64,000 bases of DNA from Lachnospiraceae bacterium. GTDB taxonomy: Bacteria > Bacillota > Clostridia > Lachnospirales > Lachnospiraceae. The notes beneath the pieces are model-generated. The model was not told the origin of the DNA. It saw only the letters and a program-made list of their open reading frames with translations, and did no database searches. How positions within the stretch are numbered: position 1 is the stretch's first letter; each line of letters opens with the position of its first letter. The DNA lies in assembly GCA_029054245.1 (NCBI GenBank), contig JAIDFQ010000043.1, forward strand, positions 124,001 through 188,000, read 5' to 3'. Shown one piece after another: positions 17,630 through 27,337 of this stretch. The position numbers were made by a program, and so were the translations under genes.

Positions 17630-18535
17630 ATGCCTATAAAAGTTCAAAGCGATCTGCCAGCAAAAGAGATTCTGGAAAATGAAAACATATTTGTCATGGA
17701 TGAATATCGTGCGATGCATCAGGACATCCGCCCTCTGCAGATCGGCATCTTAAATCTGATGCCGGTAAAGCAAGATACGGAACTGCAGCTTCTGCGCGCA
17801 TTGTCCAACACCCCTTTGCAGATTGATGTGACATTCATGAAAATGAACAGCCATGTTTCATTAAATACACCCATTCAGCACTTGAACAGATTTTATAACA
17901 CCTTTGACGAATTGAAAGAGAAAAAATTTGACGGTCTTATCATCACAGGAGCGCCGGTGGAACAGATTTCTTTTGAGGAGGTGGATTACTGGGAGGAGCT
18001 TTGCGAAATCATGGATTGGACAAAAACACATGTTATGTCTACGCTTCACATCTGTTGGGGGGCACAGGCAGGGCTTTATCATCACTTTGGTCTGGAAAAG
18101 CAGCTGCTTTCCGAAAAGTTGTTCGGCGTTTATTCCCACAAAGTGATGAACCGAAAGGTTCCTCTTGTGAGAGGGTTTGATGATTATTTTATGATACCCC
18201 ACAGTCGGCATACGGCAGTGCGTGTTGAGGATATACATAGCTGCAGGGAATTGACGGTGCTGGCGGAATCGGAGGAGGCGGGCGTGCTCTTATGCATGAC
18301 AGAAAACGGAAAGCAGATTTTTGTCATGGGACACCCGGAGTATGACAGATATACCCTGCACAATGAGTATATGCGCGACAAAAACAAGGGATTGCCTATA
18401 CAGATGCCGGTAAATTACTATCCGGGAGATGACGATACCAAAAGACCGAATCTACAGTGGAGATCCCACAGCAATAATCTGTATTCTAACTGGCTCAATT
18501 ATTATGTATATCAGGTGACGCCGTATGAACTGTAA
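17630..18535 (+). CDS. metA: Homoserine O-acetyltransferase (MetA family)
   Basis: A 301-residue MetA enzyme that activates homoserine in methionine synthesis. The catalytic Cys is Cys142 in HICWGAQAG; His235 and Glu237 lie in MGHPEYD. Residue 111 is Glu (APVEQI). In structural work on MetA, Glu at this position favours acetyl-CoA and Gly favours succinyl-CoA, so this should make O-acetylhomoserine despite its common succinyltransferase name. It starts 49 bases after the ligase gene and is followed by a strong terminator. No methionine riboswitch is visible. Confidence 0.92.
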   Translation: MPIKVQSDLPAKEILENENIFVMDEYRAMHQDIRPLQIGILNLMPVKQDTELQLLRALSNTPLQIDVTFMKMNSHVSLNTPIQHLNRFYNTFDELKEKKFDGLIITGAPVEQISFEEVDYWEELCEIMDWTKTHVMSTLHICWGAQAGLYHHFGLEKQLLSEKLFGVYSHKVMNRKVPLVRGFDDYFMIPHSRHTAVRVEDIHSCRELTVLAESEEAGVLLCMTENGKQIFVMGHPEYDRYTLHNEYMRDKNKGLPIQMPVNYYPGDDDTKRPNLQWRSHSNNLYSNWLNYYVYQVTPYEL

Positions 18536-18564
18536 GGAAGACGGCTTGAAAGCAGGATGAAAAG

Positions 18565-18617
18565 AGCAGTGAACATTCTATTTCCTAATCAGGAAAGAAT
18601 GTTTCACTGCTTTTTTT
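18565..18617 (+). terminator. Intrinsic terminator after metA
   Basis: AGCAGTGAACATTC pairs with GAATGTTTCACTGCT around an inner TTTCCT/AGGAAA stem, followed by seven T residues. It is the best-formed intrinsic terminator in this part of the window. Confidence 0.88.
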
Positions 18618-18732
18618 ATTTAAGGATGTATCGCGAAGCGCAGCATCCGATTTTTGCTCTAAATTCGTTTGCATTCGTGATATTGCATAAATTTAAATTG
18701 TAGTTTTGGGCAATTAAGACGAAAAGAGGAAT

Positions 18733-18760
18733 TTGCATTACTTTTTGGTATATTTACTAT
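18733..18760 (+). promoter_or_regulatory. Probable promoter of the carbohydrate operon
   Basis: TTGCAT (18733-18738) and TACTAT (18755-18760) are 16 bases apart, in a 240-base AT-rich gap with no ORF. Operator-like repeats follow immediately, which fits repression by the LacI protein encoded at the far end of the locus. Confidence 0.4.
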
Positions 18761-18761
18761 G

Positions 18762-18833
18762 AATTTAGTAATTTAGTCAATAATATATAATTAAATTTGC
18801 AAGTAATTAAAGAAAAAATCAACTAAATTTAGA
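18762..18833 (+). promoter_or_regulatory. Predicted LacI-family operator sites of the carbohydrate operon
   Basis: AATTTAGT occurs twice in tandem (18762-18769 and 18770-18777), and CTAAATTTAG, a perfect 10-bp palindrome, occurs at 18823-18832, 25 bases before the first start codon. The same CTAAATTTA core stands twice in the promoter of the LacI gene at the other end of the locus. That link is my inference from the shared motif. Confidence 0.5.
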
Positions 18834-18857
18834 AAAATGTGGAGAGGAAGGAAGAAT

Positions 18858-20267
18858 ATGGCAATAATTAAGCTTGGTTATGCGCCGACAAGAAGAAGTA
18901 TCTTTAGTGCACCAGACGCATTGAAATACAGGGGATTGACGGCAGAACGCTTAAAGGAACTCGAGATCGATTTTGTTGATATTGATGACATTAACGAGGA
19001 AGGACTTCTTTATGATGATGTAGATGTAAGGAAGATTGCGGATAAGTTTAAGGCAGCCGGAGTGGACGGCTTATTCTTACCACATTGTAATTTCGGAACA
19101 GAATATGTCTGCGCGAGGCTGGCGAAGGAGCTGGATGTACCTGTGCTTTTATGGGGCCCTTTGGATGAAAGACCAAAGGAAAACGGGGAACGGTTAAGAG
19201 ATACCCAGTGCGGGCTGTTTGCCACCGGAAAGGTTTTACGGAGGTTCCAGATTCCATTTACTTATATGACGAACTGCCGCCTTGAGGATCCGGTCTTTGA
19301 AAGAGGCGTAAGAGATTTTCTTGCGGTATGTAATATCGTAAAAACCTTCCGAAATATTAGGATTCTTCAGATATCTACCAGACCTTTTGACTTCTGGACA
19401 ACCATGTGCAATGAAGGAGAGCTTTTAGAAAAGTTCAACATTCAGTTAGCGCCGGTTCCAATGACAGAATTGATGCAGGCAGTGAATGCCGCAAAGCAAG
19501 AGGGCACAAGAATCAAGGAAATCCTTGCTTACATAAAGGACAACATGACGGTGGAAATCAAAGAGCAGGAGGTTTTGAGCGTAGCGGCGCTGGCGGCGGC
19601 AATGGAAGAACTGGTTTCAAAATATGGATGCCAGGCAGCGGCGATTCAATGCTGGAACGCGCTTCAGACGGAATTAGGAATCATGCCCTGCGCCGCCAAT
19701 GCGATTTTAAATGAAAGAGGCATACCTGTAGTGTGTGAAACAGATATTCACGGAGCGATTACTGCATTGCTGGTGGAAGCTGCGGGAATGGGAGAGAGGA
19801 GAAGCTTCTTTGCTGATTGGACCATAAGGCATCCTGATCTTGAAAATGGAGAGCTGCTGCAGCACTGCGGTCCATGGCCGGTTTCTGTGGCAAAAGAAAA
19901 GCCAAGACTGACCTATCCCCTTGCTTTTGATTATCCGGGAAGTCTTACTGCTGAAGCAAAGCACGGCGAAGTGACGTTATGCCGATTTGACGGTGATAAT
20001 GGAGAATACTCACTGCTATTGGGAAATGCAAAAGGGGTGGAAGGACCTAAGGGGATGGGCACCTATCTCTGGGTAGAGGTTGAAAATATGAAAAGGCTGG
20101 AGGCAAAAATCGTGGAAGGTCCCTATATCCATCACTGCGTAGGCATTCATAAGAATGTTGTCCCGGTATTATATGAAGCATGCAAATATATTGGTGTGAA
20201 ACCAGATCTGTATGATCCGGTTGAAGAGGAGGTCAAAGCATACTTAAGGGGAGAAATCAGGAGGTGA
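18858..20267 (+). CDS. L-fucose/L-arabinose isomerase-family protein
   Basis: This 469-residue protein belongs to the FucI/AraA superfamily of aldose-ketose isomerases. Likely metal ligands are visible: CETDIHGA (Glu294, Asp296), FADWT (Asp320) and GPYIHHCVG (His425 or His426). It would convert an aldopentose or deoxyhexose to its ketose in the cytoplasm. Length matches the shorter members that Firmicutes carry beside FGGY kinases. A GGAAGG stretch precedes ATG 18858, so I prefer it over ATG 18837. It is the first gene of the operon, so its substrate is probably the sugar released by the nucleoside hydrolase. I cannot tell ribose from arabinose or xylose. Confidence 0.82.
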   Translation: MAIIKLGYAPTRRSIFSAPDALKYRGLTAERLKELEIDFVDIDDINEEGLLYDDVDVRKIADKFKAAGVDGLFLPHCNFGTEYVCARLAKELDVPVLLWGPLDERPKENGERLRDTQCGLFATGKVLRRFQIPFTYMTNCRLEDPVFERGVRDFLAVCNIVKTFRNIRILQISTRPFDFWTTMCNEGELLEKFNIQLAPVPMTELMQAVNAAKQEGTRIKEILAYIKDNMTVEIKEQEVLSVAALAAAMEELVSKYGCQAAAIQCWNALQTELGIMPCAANAILNERGIPVVCETDIHGAITALLVEAAGMGERRSFFADWTIRHPDLENGELLQHCGPWPVSVAKEKPRLTYPLAFDYPGSLTAEAKHGEVTLCRFDGDNGEYSLLLGNAKGVEGPKGMGTYLWVEVENMKRLEAKIVEGPYIHHCVGIHKNVVPVLYEACKYIGVKPDLYDPVEEEVKAYLRGEIRR

Positions 20268-20271
20268 GATT

Positions 20272-21105
20272 ATGGAAAATTTAAAAGCGCTTGCATATAA
20301 ACTGCGGGAAGATGTGGTTGATATCATTGCAGAGGGAAAGGCAGGTCATATCGGCGGTGATATGAGCATGATGGAGATTCTGACAGAGCTTTACTTTGAG
20401 CAGATGAACATCGGACCGGAAAATTGGGAAGACCCAGACAGGGACAGATTTGTCTTAAGCAAAGGGCATTCAATGGAAGCTTATTATGCAGTGCTTGCGG
20501 AAAAGGGGTTCCTTGATAAAGAGGATGTAATAGCAAATTTCAGTAAATTTAAATCCAAATACATAGGGCACCCCAATAACAAGCTTCCGGGAATCGAAAT
20601 GAACTCCGGTTCTTTAGGACATGGGCTGCCGACAAGCGTTGGGATGGCGCTGGCGGGAAAGAAAAATGGACAAAGCTACAGAGTATACACCGTTATGGGA
20701 GACGGGGAACTGGCAGAAGGATCTGTCTGGGAAGGCGCTATGGCAGCAAGTCATTATAAGCTGGATAATCTGTGTGCTGTGGTAGATCGGAATCGTCTGC
20801 AGATTTCAGGAAAAACGGAAGAGGTCATGGGACAGGATGACTTGCAGGAGAGATTCCGCGCTTTTGGATGGCATGTGGTCAATGTGGAAGATGGCAATGA
20901 TATTGCGCAGTTAAAAGAAGCTTTTGAGGAGGCGAAACAGATAAAGGGAAAGCCGACGCTTCTTATTGCGAATACCATAAAAGGAAAAGGCTCACCTGTT
21001 ATGGAAGATAAAGCGGGCTGGCATCATAAGGTTCCAAATGCGGAAGAAACAGAGCAGATAAAGCGGGATTTGAAACAAAGAAGAAAGGAGGCGCTTTATG
21101 AATAA
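20272..21105 (+). CDS. Transketolase, N-terminal subunit
   Basis: This 277-residue protein is the thiamine pyrophosphate-binding half of a split transketolase. GDGELAEGSVWEGA is the ThDP/metal motif, SKGHS near residue 65 and GSLGHGLP near residue 117 are family hallmarks, and the C-terminal TIKGKGSPVME is typical. The subunits transfer two-carbon units between ketose and aldose phosphates in the pentose phosphate pathway. It begins four bases after the isomerase stop and overlaps the next gene by eight bases, so translation is coupled. Confidence 0.92.
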   Translation: MENLKALAYKLREDVVDIIAEGKAGHIGGDMSMMEILTELYFEQMNIGPENWEDPDRDRFVLSKGHSMEAYYAVLAEKGFLDKEDVIANFSKFKSKYIGHPNNKLPGIEMNSGSLGHGLPTSVGMALAGKKNGQSYRVYTVMGDGELAEGSVWEGAMAASHYKLDNLCAVVDRNRLQISGKTEEVMGQDDLQERFRAFGWHVVNVEDGNDIAQLKEAFEEAKQIKGKPTLLIANTIKGKGSPVMEDKAGWHHKVPNAEETEQIKRDLKQRRKEALYE

Positions 21106-22036
21106 GATTGCAAACAAGCAGGTGATCTGTGAAGTACTCCTTGATGCGGCGAAGGAAGATGAAGATGTTATGGTTCTGTGCAGCGATTCCAGAGGGAGTG
21201 CTTCCCTTACTTACTTTGCAGATACATTGCCGGAGCAGTTTGTGGAGGTTGGAATTGCGGAACAAAACCTGGTGAGCATTGCAGCTGGGCTTGCGAGATG
21301 CGGAAAGAAGGCATATGCAGTTTCGCCGGCGAGCTTTTTGTCCACCAGAAGCTATGAACAGTGCAAGGTGGATGTATCCTATTCCAATACGAATGTCAAG
21401 CTGATTGGTATCAGCGGAGGGGTAAGTTACGGCGCATTGGGGATGAGCCATCATTCTGCTCAGGATATTGCGGCAATGGCAGCGATTCCCAACATGAGAG
21501 TGTACCTTCCAAGTGACAGGCACCAGACAAAATGTCTGATACAGGCTCTTTTGCAGGATGAAAAACCTGCCTACTTAAGAGTAGGAAGGAATGCAGTGGA
21601 GGATGTTTACGGGGAGGGAAAGGTTCCCTTTGAGATGGATAAAGCTACGGTGATTGCAGAGGGGACGGATGTCGCCATCATCGCCTGTGGGGAAATGGTA
21701 AACGCTGCAGTAGGTGCGGCAAAGATTCTGCGGGAAAAAGAGATTTCGGCAGCCGTGCTTGATATGTACTGTTTAAAACCCCTTGATCGAAAGGCCGTCA
21801 TCCGGGCAGCAGAGCGGGTGAAGGTGGTGCTTACGGTAGAAGAACATGCCCCCTACGGCGGTCTCGGCGCTATGGTCAGCCAAGTAGTAAGCGGGAACTG
21901 CCCGCGAAAGGTAATTAATCTTGCATTGCCGGATGCACCAGTCGTCACGGGCAGTTCCAGAGAAGTGTTCGATTATTACGGACTAAATGCAGAGAATATT
22001 GCAAAAACAGCGGAGCGTGCATTAGAGGATGTGTAG
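21098..22036 (+). CDS. Transketolase, C-terminal subunit
   Basis: A 312-residue partner of the upstream protein, equal to the Pyr and C-terminal domains of transketolase/DXS-like enzymes. FVEVGIAEQNLVSIAAGLA carries the catalytic Glu that activates thiamine pyrophosphate, and the C-terminal domain begins near VAIIACGEMV. AAAGGAGGCG precedes the ATG. The start overlaps the N-terminal gene by eight bases, and its end overlaps the kinase gene by eight bases. Split transketolases in Firmicutes are often in pentose operons rather than housekeeping; this arrangement fits that. Confidence 0.92.
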   Translation: MNKIANKQVICEVLLDAAKEDEDVMVLCSDSRGSASLTYFADTLPEQFVEVGIAEQNLVSIAAGLARCGKKAYAVSPASFLSTRSYEQCKVDVSYSNTNVKLIGISGGVSYGALGMSHHSAQDIAAMAAIPNMRVYLPSDRHQTKCLIQALLQDEKPAYLRVGRNAVEDVYGEGKVPFEMDKATVIAEGTDVAIIACGEMVNAAVGAAKILREKEISAAVLDMYCLKPLDRKAVIRAAERVKVVLTVEEHAPYGGLGAMVSQVVSGNCPRKVINLALPDAPVVTGSSREVFDYYGLNAENIAKTAERALEDV

Positions 22037-23531
22037 ATACATAGTAGCGGTGGATCAAAGCACCCAGGGAACAAAAGGTCTGCTGTTTGACCAGGATGGG
22101 AGAATGCTGGCGAGGGCTGACCGGCAGCATAAGCAGATTATCAATGACAGTGGGTGGGTTGAACATGACTTAGAAGAAATATTAAGAAACACCATTTTAG
22201 TATGTAAAGATGTGATTGAAAAAGCGGGAATCGACAGCAGAGCCATTGAAGCTATGGGAATTTCTAATCAGCGTGAAACTTCAGCAGCTTGGGACAAAGA
22301 GACGGGAAAGCCGGTTTGTAATGCAATTGTATGGCAATGTGCGAGAGCACGGCAGATATGTGATGCCCACAAGAAGGAAGCAGAAGAAATTCGTCTGAAG
22401 ACCGGACTGACCCTGTCGCCTTATTTTCCGGCTTCCAAGTTTGCATGGATCATGAGGTATGTTCCGGAAGCAGGGGAGCTGGCAGATCAGGAAAGACTTG
22501 CCTTGGGGACGGTGGACAGCTGGCTGATTTATCGTCTTTCCCACGAAAAGAATTTTAAAACAGATTATTCCAATGCCTCACGTACGCAGCTTTTTCATAT
22601 TGGAAAATTGTGCTGGGATGAGGAAATCTGCAAAAGCTTTGGCGTGCCTGTGCAGGCGCTGCCGGAAGTGTGTATGTCGGATTCCTGTTTTGGAACCACG
22701 GATCTAGGAGGGATCCTTCCAAAACGGATTCCAATCATGGGGGTTCTTGGAGACAGTCATGGTGCACTATTTGGGCAGAACTGTAGGAAAAAAGGAGAAC
22801 TGAAGGCTACCTATGGGACAGGTTCCTCTGTCATGATGAATCTGGGAGATGAGATGGTGATAGGCAGTCCGGGCGTTGTGACCAGTCTGGCATGGGGCAG
22901 AAAACAGAAGATAGAATACGTACTGGAAGGAAATTTAAATTATACGGGAGCTTCCATCAGATGGTTAAAGGATATTTCCCTGATTAGCAGTGAAGAAGAA
23001 ACCAGCTGGATGGCACAGCAGGCATATCCCAAGGACCGTACCTATTTTGTACCTGCTTTTACAGGGCTGGGAGCGCCTTACTGGGACGCAAAGGCGACAG
23101 GTCTTTTGACGGGGATTACCCGAACGACAGGGAAGAATGAAATTGTGAAGGCATGCCTTGACAGCATTGCGTATCAGATTACCGATTTGATCCGGCTCAT
23201 GAGGCAGGAATCGGGCAGCGAAATCAGAGAAATAAAAGTGGACGGGGGTCCTACAGCAAATGTTTATCTGATGCAGTTTCAAAGCGATATGGCGGAGGCA
23301 GCGGTCAGAATACCGGAGCTTGAAGAATTGTCAGGCATGGGAGCTGCCTATCTTGCAGGGATTGCGGCTGGCATATATGACGAGGAAAAAATATTTGACC
23401 ATGTTTCCTACAGCAGCTTTCATCCAAAGATGGAAATGGAAAAAAGAAACAGTCTACAGCAGGGATGGCAGCAGGCGATTGCGCAGGTGTTGGCACATGG
23501 CGGCAGGCAGGAGGGGTTATATGGAACATGA
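22029..23531 (+). CDS. FGGY-family carbohydrate kinase
   Basis: A 500-residue sugar kinase with both FGGY actin-like domains: AVDQSTQGTKGLLFD at the N terminus, the GNQRET-like motif NQRETSAAWD, GDSHGALFGQ holding the catalytic base, GTGSSVMMN and the C-terminal GGPTANVYLMQF. The NQRET motif is shared with glycerol kinases, but the neighbours (isomerase, transketolase, sugar importer) point to a ketopentose such as ribulose or xylulose. It would make the 5-phosphate fed to transketolase. The ATG overlaps the transketolase stop. It overlaps the ABC ATPase gene by 11 bases. Confidence 0.87.
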   Translation: MCRYIVAVDQSTQGTKGLLFDQDGRMLARADRQHKQIINDSGWVEHDLEEILRNTILVCKDVIEKAGIDSRAIEAMGISNQRETSAAWDKETGKPVCNAIVWQCARARQICDAHKKEAEEIRLKTGLTLSPYFPASKFAWIMRYVPEAGELADQERLALGTVDSWLIYRLSHEKNFKTDYSNASRTQLFHIGKLCWDEEICKSFGVPVQALPEVCMSDSCFGTTDLGGILPKRIPIMGVLGDSHGALFGQNCRKKGELKATYGTGSSVMMNLGDEMVIGSPGVVTSLAWGRKQKIEYVLEGNLNYTGASIRWLKDISLISSEEETSWMAQQAYPKDRTYFVPAFTGLGAPYWDAKATGLLTGITRTTGKNEIVKACLDSIAYQITDLIRLMRQESGSEIREIKVDGGPTANVYLMQFQSDMAEAAVRIPELEELSGMGAAYLAGIAAGIYDEEKIFDHVSYSSFHPKMEMEKRNSLQQGWQQAIAQVLAHGGRQEGLYGT

Positions 23532-25020
23532 AATTTTACTGGATATATCGCATGTATCAAAAAGTTTTGGATTGACCCGTGCATTGAAGGATGTTTCCTT
23601 TCAGGTTCGAAAGGGGGAAGTGAGAGGAATCATAGGAGAAAATGGTTCGGGAAAAAGCACCATATCCAATATCATTGCCGGGGTATATGGCAAAGATGAG
23701 GGAAAGATTTTCCTTGACGGAAAAGAACTTCAAGCTGCATCGGTTGTGGAGGCGGAAGCAGATGGAATCTCATTAATCGTTCAGGAGATTGGAACGATAG
23801 GGGATATTTCTGTTGCATCCAATATTTTTCTTGGGAATGAAAAGCGGTTTGGAAACAAAGGAATGATCAGCTACCGGAAAATGAATCGGGAAGCGAAAGC
23901 GGCACTGGAGTTGATTGGCATTAACACCATTTCTCCGGAAGCAAAAACAGACTCTTATAATCTGGAAGAGCGCAAAATCATAGAAATTGCAAAAGCGTTT
24001 TATACCCATCCGCAGTTATTGATTGTGGATGAAACTGCAAATGCACTATCGTCCCATGGCCGTTCGATTCTTTATGCTGTAATAGAAGAGGTAAAGAAAT
24101 ATGGCGGAACGGTATTATTTATTACACATGATCTGGAGGAATTGGTCAAAATATGTGACAGCGTAACGATTCTTCGGGACGGGATTTATATTGATACCTG
24201 CTATGGCAAAGATATGGTGATCAATGAACTGAAGGTTAAAATGGTAGGAAGAGAAATGAGTGATCACTATTATAGGTCGGATTTGGAGGCAAGCTGTGGC
24301 GTGCAGGTGGTCATGAGCCTTCAGAATATTTTTACCAGTGCACTGAAAAATATCAGTTTAGAATTGCATGAGGGTGAAATTTTAGGGATCGGAGGCTTGT
24401 CAGACTGCGGAATGCATGAATTAGGCAGGCTGATGTTTGGTCTGGATCAGCCGTATTCCGGAAGGATTATACTAAACGGAAAAACACAGAAACTTCAAAG
24501 TCCAGTAAAGGCAATTAAATGCGGTGTGGGATATGTTTCAAAGAATCGGGATACAGAGGCGGTCATCCTGCAGGACAGTGTCAAAAATAATGTGTGTCTG
24601 TTAAGCTTAGACAAAATTTCGCAGTTGGGATTTGCCACTCCGGTAAAAGAAAATGCTTTTGCAGATCAATGGATCGATAAGCTGAAGGTCAAGGTGAACA
24701 ATCGGGGAGAATATGTGGCATCGCTAAGCGGAGGAAACAAACAGAAGGTTGTTTTGGCAAAGTGGCTTGGAAGGGGGGCTAAGATATTGATCCTTGACTG
24801 TCCCACCAGAGGAATTGATATTGGCGTGAAAGAAGCGATTTATCACTTGATGGAAGAATTGAAAGCACAGGGAACCGCGATTTGTCTGATTTCGGAGGAA
24901 TTACCTGAACTGATTGGAATGTCTGACAGGGTTTTGATTATGAAGGATGGAAAAATCGTCTGTGAGACGAAGCGGGGACCGGAAATCACAGAATCACTGC
25001 TGATTAAGGAAATGATTTAA
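23521..25020 (+). CDS. Sugar ABC transporter, two-domain ATP-binding protein (RbsA-like)
   Basis: GGAGGGG precedes ATG 23521, which starts the protein MEHEILLDI; the track ORF begins 201 bases too early, inside the kinase gene. The 499-residue product has two fused nucleotide-binding domains, as in RbsA. Domain 1 has Walker A GENGSGKST and Walker B LLIVDE, but its signature reads NLEERK rather than LSxGE. Domain 2 has a degenerate Walker A (GLSDCGMH) and LILDCP, with Cys in place of the catalytic Glu, but an intact signature LSGGNKQ. Only one composite ATP site should be catalytic. It powers the importer with the permeases and binding protein downstream. Confidence 0.9.
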   Translation: MEHEILLDISHVSKSFGLTRALKDVSFQVRKGEVRGIIGENGSGKSTISNIIAGVYGKDEGKIFLDGKELQAASVVEAEADGISLIVQEIGTIGDISVASNIFLGNEKRFGNKGMISYRKMNREAKAALELIGINTISPEAKTDSYNLEERKIIEIAKAFYTHPQLLIVDETANALSSHGRSILYAVIEEVKKYGGTVLFITHDLEELVKICDSVTILRDGIYIDTCYGKDMVINELKVKMVGREMSDHYYRSDLEASCGVQVVMSLQNIFTSALKNISLELHEGEILGIGGLSDCGMHELGRLMFGLDQPYSGRIILNGKTQKLQSPVKAIKCGVGYVSKNRDTEAVILQDSVKNNVCLLSLDKISQLGFATPVKENAFADQWIDKLKVKVNNRGEYVASLSGGNKQKVVLAKWLGRGAKILILDCPTRGIDIGVKEAIYHLMEELKAQGTAICLISEELPELIGMSDRVLIMKDGKIVCETKRGPEITESLLIKEMI

Positions 25021-25030
25021 GGAGGGATGG

Positions 25031-25990
25031 GTGAGAATGAAATCAAAAAGCAATAAAAAAGGAATGGAACTTTTTATTAATCTTTTTCCCTTTATCAGTC
25101 TGCTGGTTGTGTTTATTGGATTTGCACTGTTAAGTGGCGGACGTACATTAGACATAAATAATTCCCGCAAGATCTTTGAACAGTCCTTTTCGCTTCTTAT
25201 CGTAGCTGGGGCAGCGGTTTTTCTACTTTCACTAAATTGCCTGGATATGTCTGTGGGGGCAGCTGTCGGCATGGCAGGAGCAGTGGCGGCGCTGGTGTCA
25301 AAGCAAAGTATTCCGCTAGCCTTCTTGGCGGCGCTTTTAATTGGTCTTTTGATTGGGCTTATCAATGGCGTTCTGCATGGCGTGTTGGGGATCAATGCGA
25401 TGATTGCAACACTGGCAATGTCTTTTATATTAAGAGGTATTTTGCTGATTGTGTGTAAATCAGGAACACTGGGAATCGCGGTAAAAATGTATGATTTGGA
25501 TCATATTGGGCTGAAGGTGGCTGTATGCCTTATATTGCTTGTAGTTGCATGGCTCTTTTTTCAATTCCACAGCTATGGGAAGAAATGCAGAGCGGTAGGA
25601 GCCGGTGAAACGGCAGCAGTGCAGTCGGGTATTCCAATAGCGCTTATCAAAGTGATCAGTTACCTGCTGATGGGGGCTGCGGCTGGAATTGCCGGTTTCT
25701 TTACCGTCATCCGTACTGGAGCTGCTATGTACAACACAGGGAATATGGTGGAATTTGATATTCTGATAGCATTGATCTTAGGCGGGATGCCCATCAATGG
25801 CGGGGCTGATTCCAAGTTCAGGAGTGCGGTAATCGGAGTTTTGATACTTGGCATTTTAAATAATGGGATGGTCTTGCTGGGACTAGATACCTATCCCCAG
25901 CTGATCACGAAAGGAATTATTTTTATTCTTGTTCTTGCGTTGACTTTTACCATCAGGAATAAGATCAACAGCAGTAAAAAAGTGGCATAG
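25031..25990 (+). CDS. Sugar ABC transporter permease (RbsC-like), first of two
   Basis: A 319-residue membrane protein with the BPD_transp_2 pattern of RbsC-type permeases: about eight to nine hydrophobic segments, ALIIGLLIGLINGVLHGVLGINAMIATLAM in the middle and GGMPINGGADSKF near the C terminus. GGAGGG at 25021-25026 is five bases from GTG 25031 and 11 from ATG 25037; I list GTG, but either is possible. It is separated from the second, different permease by the binding protein gene, so the channel is probably a heterodimer. Confidence 0.88.
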   Translation: MRMKSKSNKKGMELFINLFPFISLLVVFIGFALLSGGRTLDINNSRKIFEQSFSLLIVAGAAVFLLSLNCLDMSVGAAVGMAGAVAALVSKQSIPLAFLAALLIGLLIGLINGVLHGVLGINAMIATLAMSFILRGILLIVCKSGTLGIAVKMYDLDHIGLKVAVCLILLVVAWLFFQFHSYGKKCRAVGAGETAAVQSGIPIALIKVISYLLMGAAAGIAGFFTVIRTGAAMYNTGNMVEFDILIALILGGMPINGGADSKFRSAVIGVLILGILNNGMVLLGLDTYPQLITKGIIFILVLALTFTIRNKINSSKKVA

Positions 25991-26045
25991 ATCCTACTTT
26001 CTGCTTATAAGGGCGGAAATAGAGATAAAAAAGGAGGAAGAACAA

Positions 26046-27287
26046 ATGAAAAGAAAAAGTGTTAAACGATTGATGACCTTGCTTGTAACCGCATCCATGC
26101 TGATAGGGGTGGTTGGCTGCGGCAGTGCAGGAGGAAGCAGCGGAGGCGGATCTACAAGTGATGCCCAGAGTGAAACGAAAGAAGCGGTGGAGGAGACCAG
26201 CCAGGCAGCAGAGGCGGGAAATGATGTAGAAGCATCAGAAGAAGCGCCTGCGGCAGAAAGCGACATTAAGCTTGGACTTACGATTTATTCCACAACGGAC
26301 GCAACAGCAGGACCTGTCGTCAGGAATATGCAGACAGCATGCGACGGCATGGGAGCAGAATTGGTTATTGCCACAGACGACCAGAATCTGGAAAAAGAAA
26401 TCACGAATATTGAAAATCTGATTTCAAATGGATGCCAGGCAGTTTTCTGTCTTCCTTATTCAGATGATTCGATTCCGAGAATTGCAAAGATCTGTGAGGA
26501 CGCTGGTGTATATTTTGGATTTTACTGGTATGACCTGTCCAATGAAGAGACCCATGATGTGTGCTATGCATCTGAATATTTTTTAGGAAATATTTACGAG
26601 GATGATGTGTGGTCAGCTTATACGGCAATGAAGACCTTGAATGAAGCAGGCGCTTCCCACATTGGTATGTTTGGTCTGCCCACAGGCCGTACTACGACAA
26701 CCAAGCGTGACACAGGAATTGCACAGGCATGTGAAGAATTTGGTATGGAGATTCTGGTTGAGGACAGAGTAAATACCAATACTTCAGATGACGCTGCATC
26801 CTCTGTTGAATCGATGGTTTCCGCTTACCCTGATTTGGACGGAATTGTGATTGCGGGAATGACGCAGACTTGCCTGCCCGGCGTAATCCAGTCGCTTCAG
26901 AATTTAGGGATGACAGATAAAGTGAAGGTTTCCTGCATCGATTTTAATGAGAATCAGACAGAATACTTTGAAAAAAATTCTGTAAGTGGTGTAATCGGCG
27001 GTCACTTTACAGGAGGTGCGTGGCTGGCTGTTCTGGCAATCAATAAGCTGCAGGGTACACCGCTTATTGAGGAAGCTGTTTCCATCAAGGATGAATTCCT
27101 TGTTCTGCAGTCAGCGGATGATGCAAAAAATTATGATGCACATCTTTATGACGAACTTCCGTATACCGCAGAAGAGTATGCGCAGATGTCCAAAAAGATC
27201 AACGAAGCCTTTACATATGATGATCTGCTCAAAATCGTAGGTGCTTACAGTATTGAAGATGTAATGACGCGTCATGGCGCGCAGTAG
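26046..27287 (+). CDS. Sugar-binding lipoprotein of the ABC importer
   Basis: A 413-residue type I periplasmic-binding-protein-like receptor. It has a signal peptide with the lipobox IGVVGC, so Cys25 should be lipidated and the protein anchored on the outer membrane face of the cell membrane. A Gly/Ser/Glu-rich linker (about 26-72) follows. The ligand domain opens with LGLTIYSTTDATAGP and continues with the paired Rossmann-like lobes of the RbsB/BMP fold. It should capture the substrate and deliver it to the two permeases. The ligand cannot be read from sequence. Confidence 0.87.
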   Translation: MKRKSVKRLMTLLVTASMLIGVVGCGSAGGSSGGGSTSDAQSETKEAVEETSQAAEAGNDVEASEEAPAAESDIKLGLTIYSTTDATAGPVVRNMQTACDGMGAELVIATDDQNLEKEITNIENLISNGCQAVFCLPYSDDSIPRIAKICEDAGVYFGFYWYDLSNEETHDVCYASEYFLGNIYEDDVWSAYTAMKTLNEAGASHIGMFGLPTGRTTTTKRDTGIAQACEEFGMEILVEDRVNTNTSDDAASSVESMVSAYPDLDGIVIAGMTQTCLPGVIQSLQNLGMTDKVKVSCIDFNENQTEYFEKNSVSGVIGGHFTGGAWLAVLAINKLQGTPLIEEAVSIKDEFLVLQSADDAKNYDAHLYDELPYTAEEYAQMSKKINEAFTYDDLLKIVGAYSIEDVMTRHGAQ

Positions 27288-27337
27288 GTAATAAAAGCTG
27301 AAAAACGATGACAGCCTGCTTTTAGGAAAGGATTTGT

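Noticed and set aside
23320-23520. Track ORF start of the sugar ABC ATPase, inside the kinase gene
   Set aside because: It adds 67 residues with no ABC homology, and GGAGGGG precedes ATG 23521.
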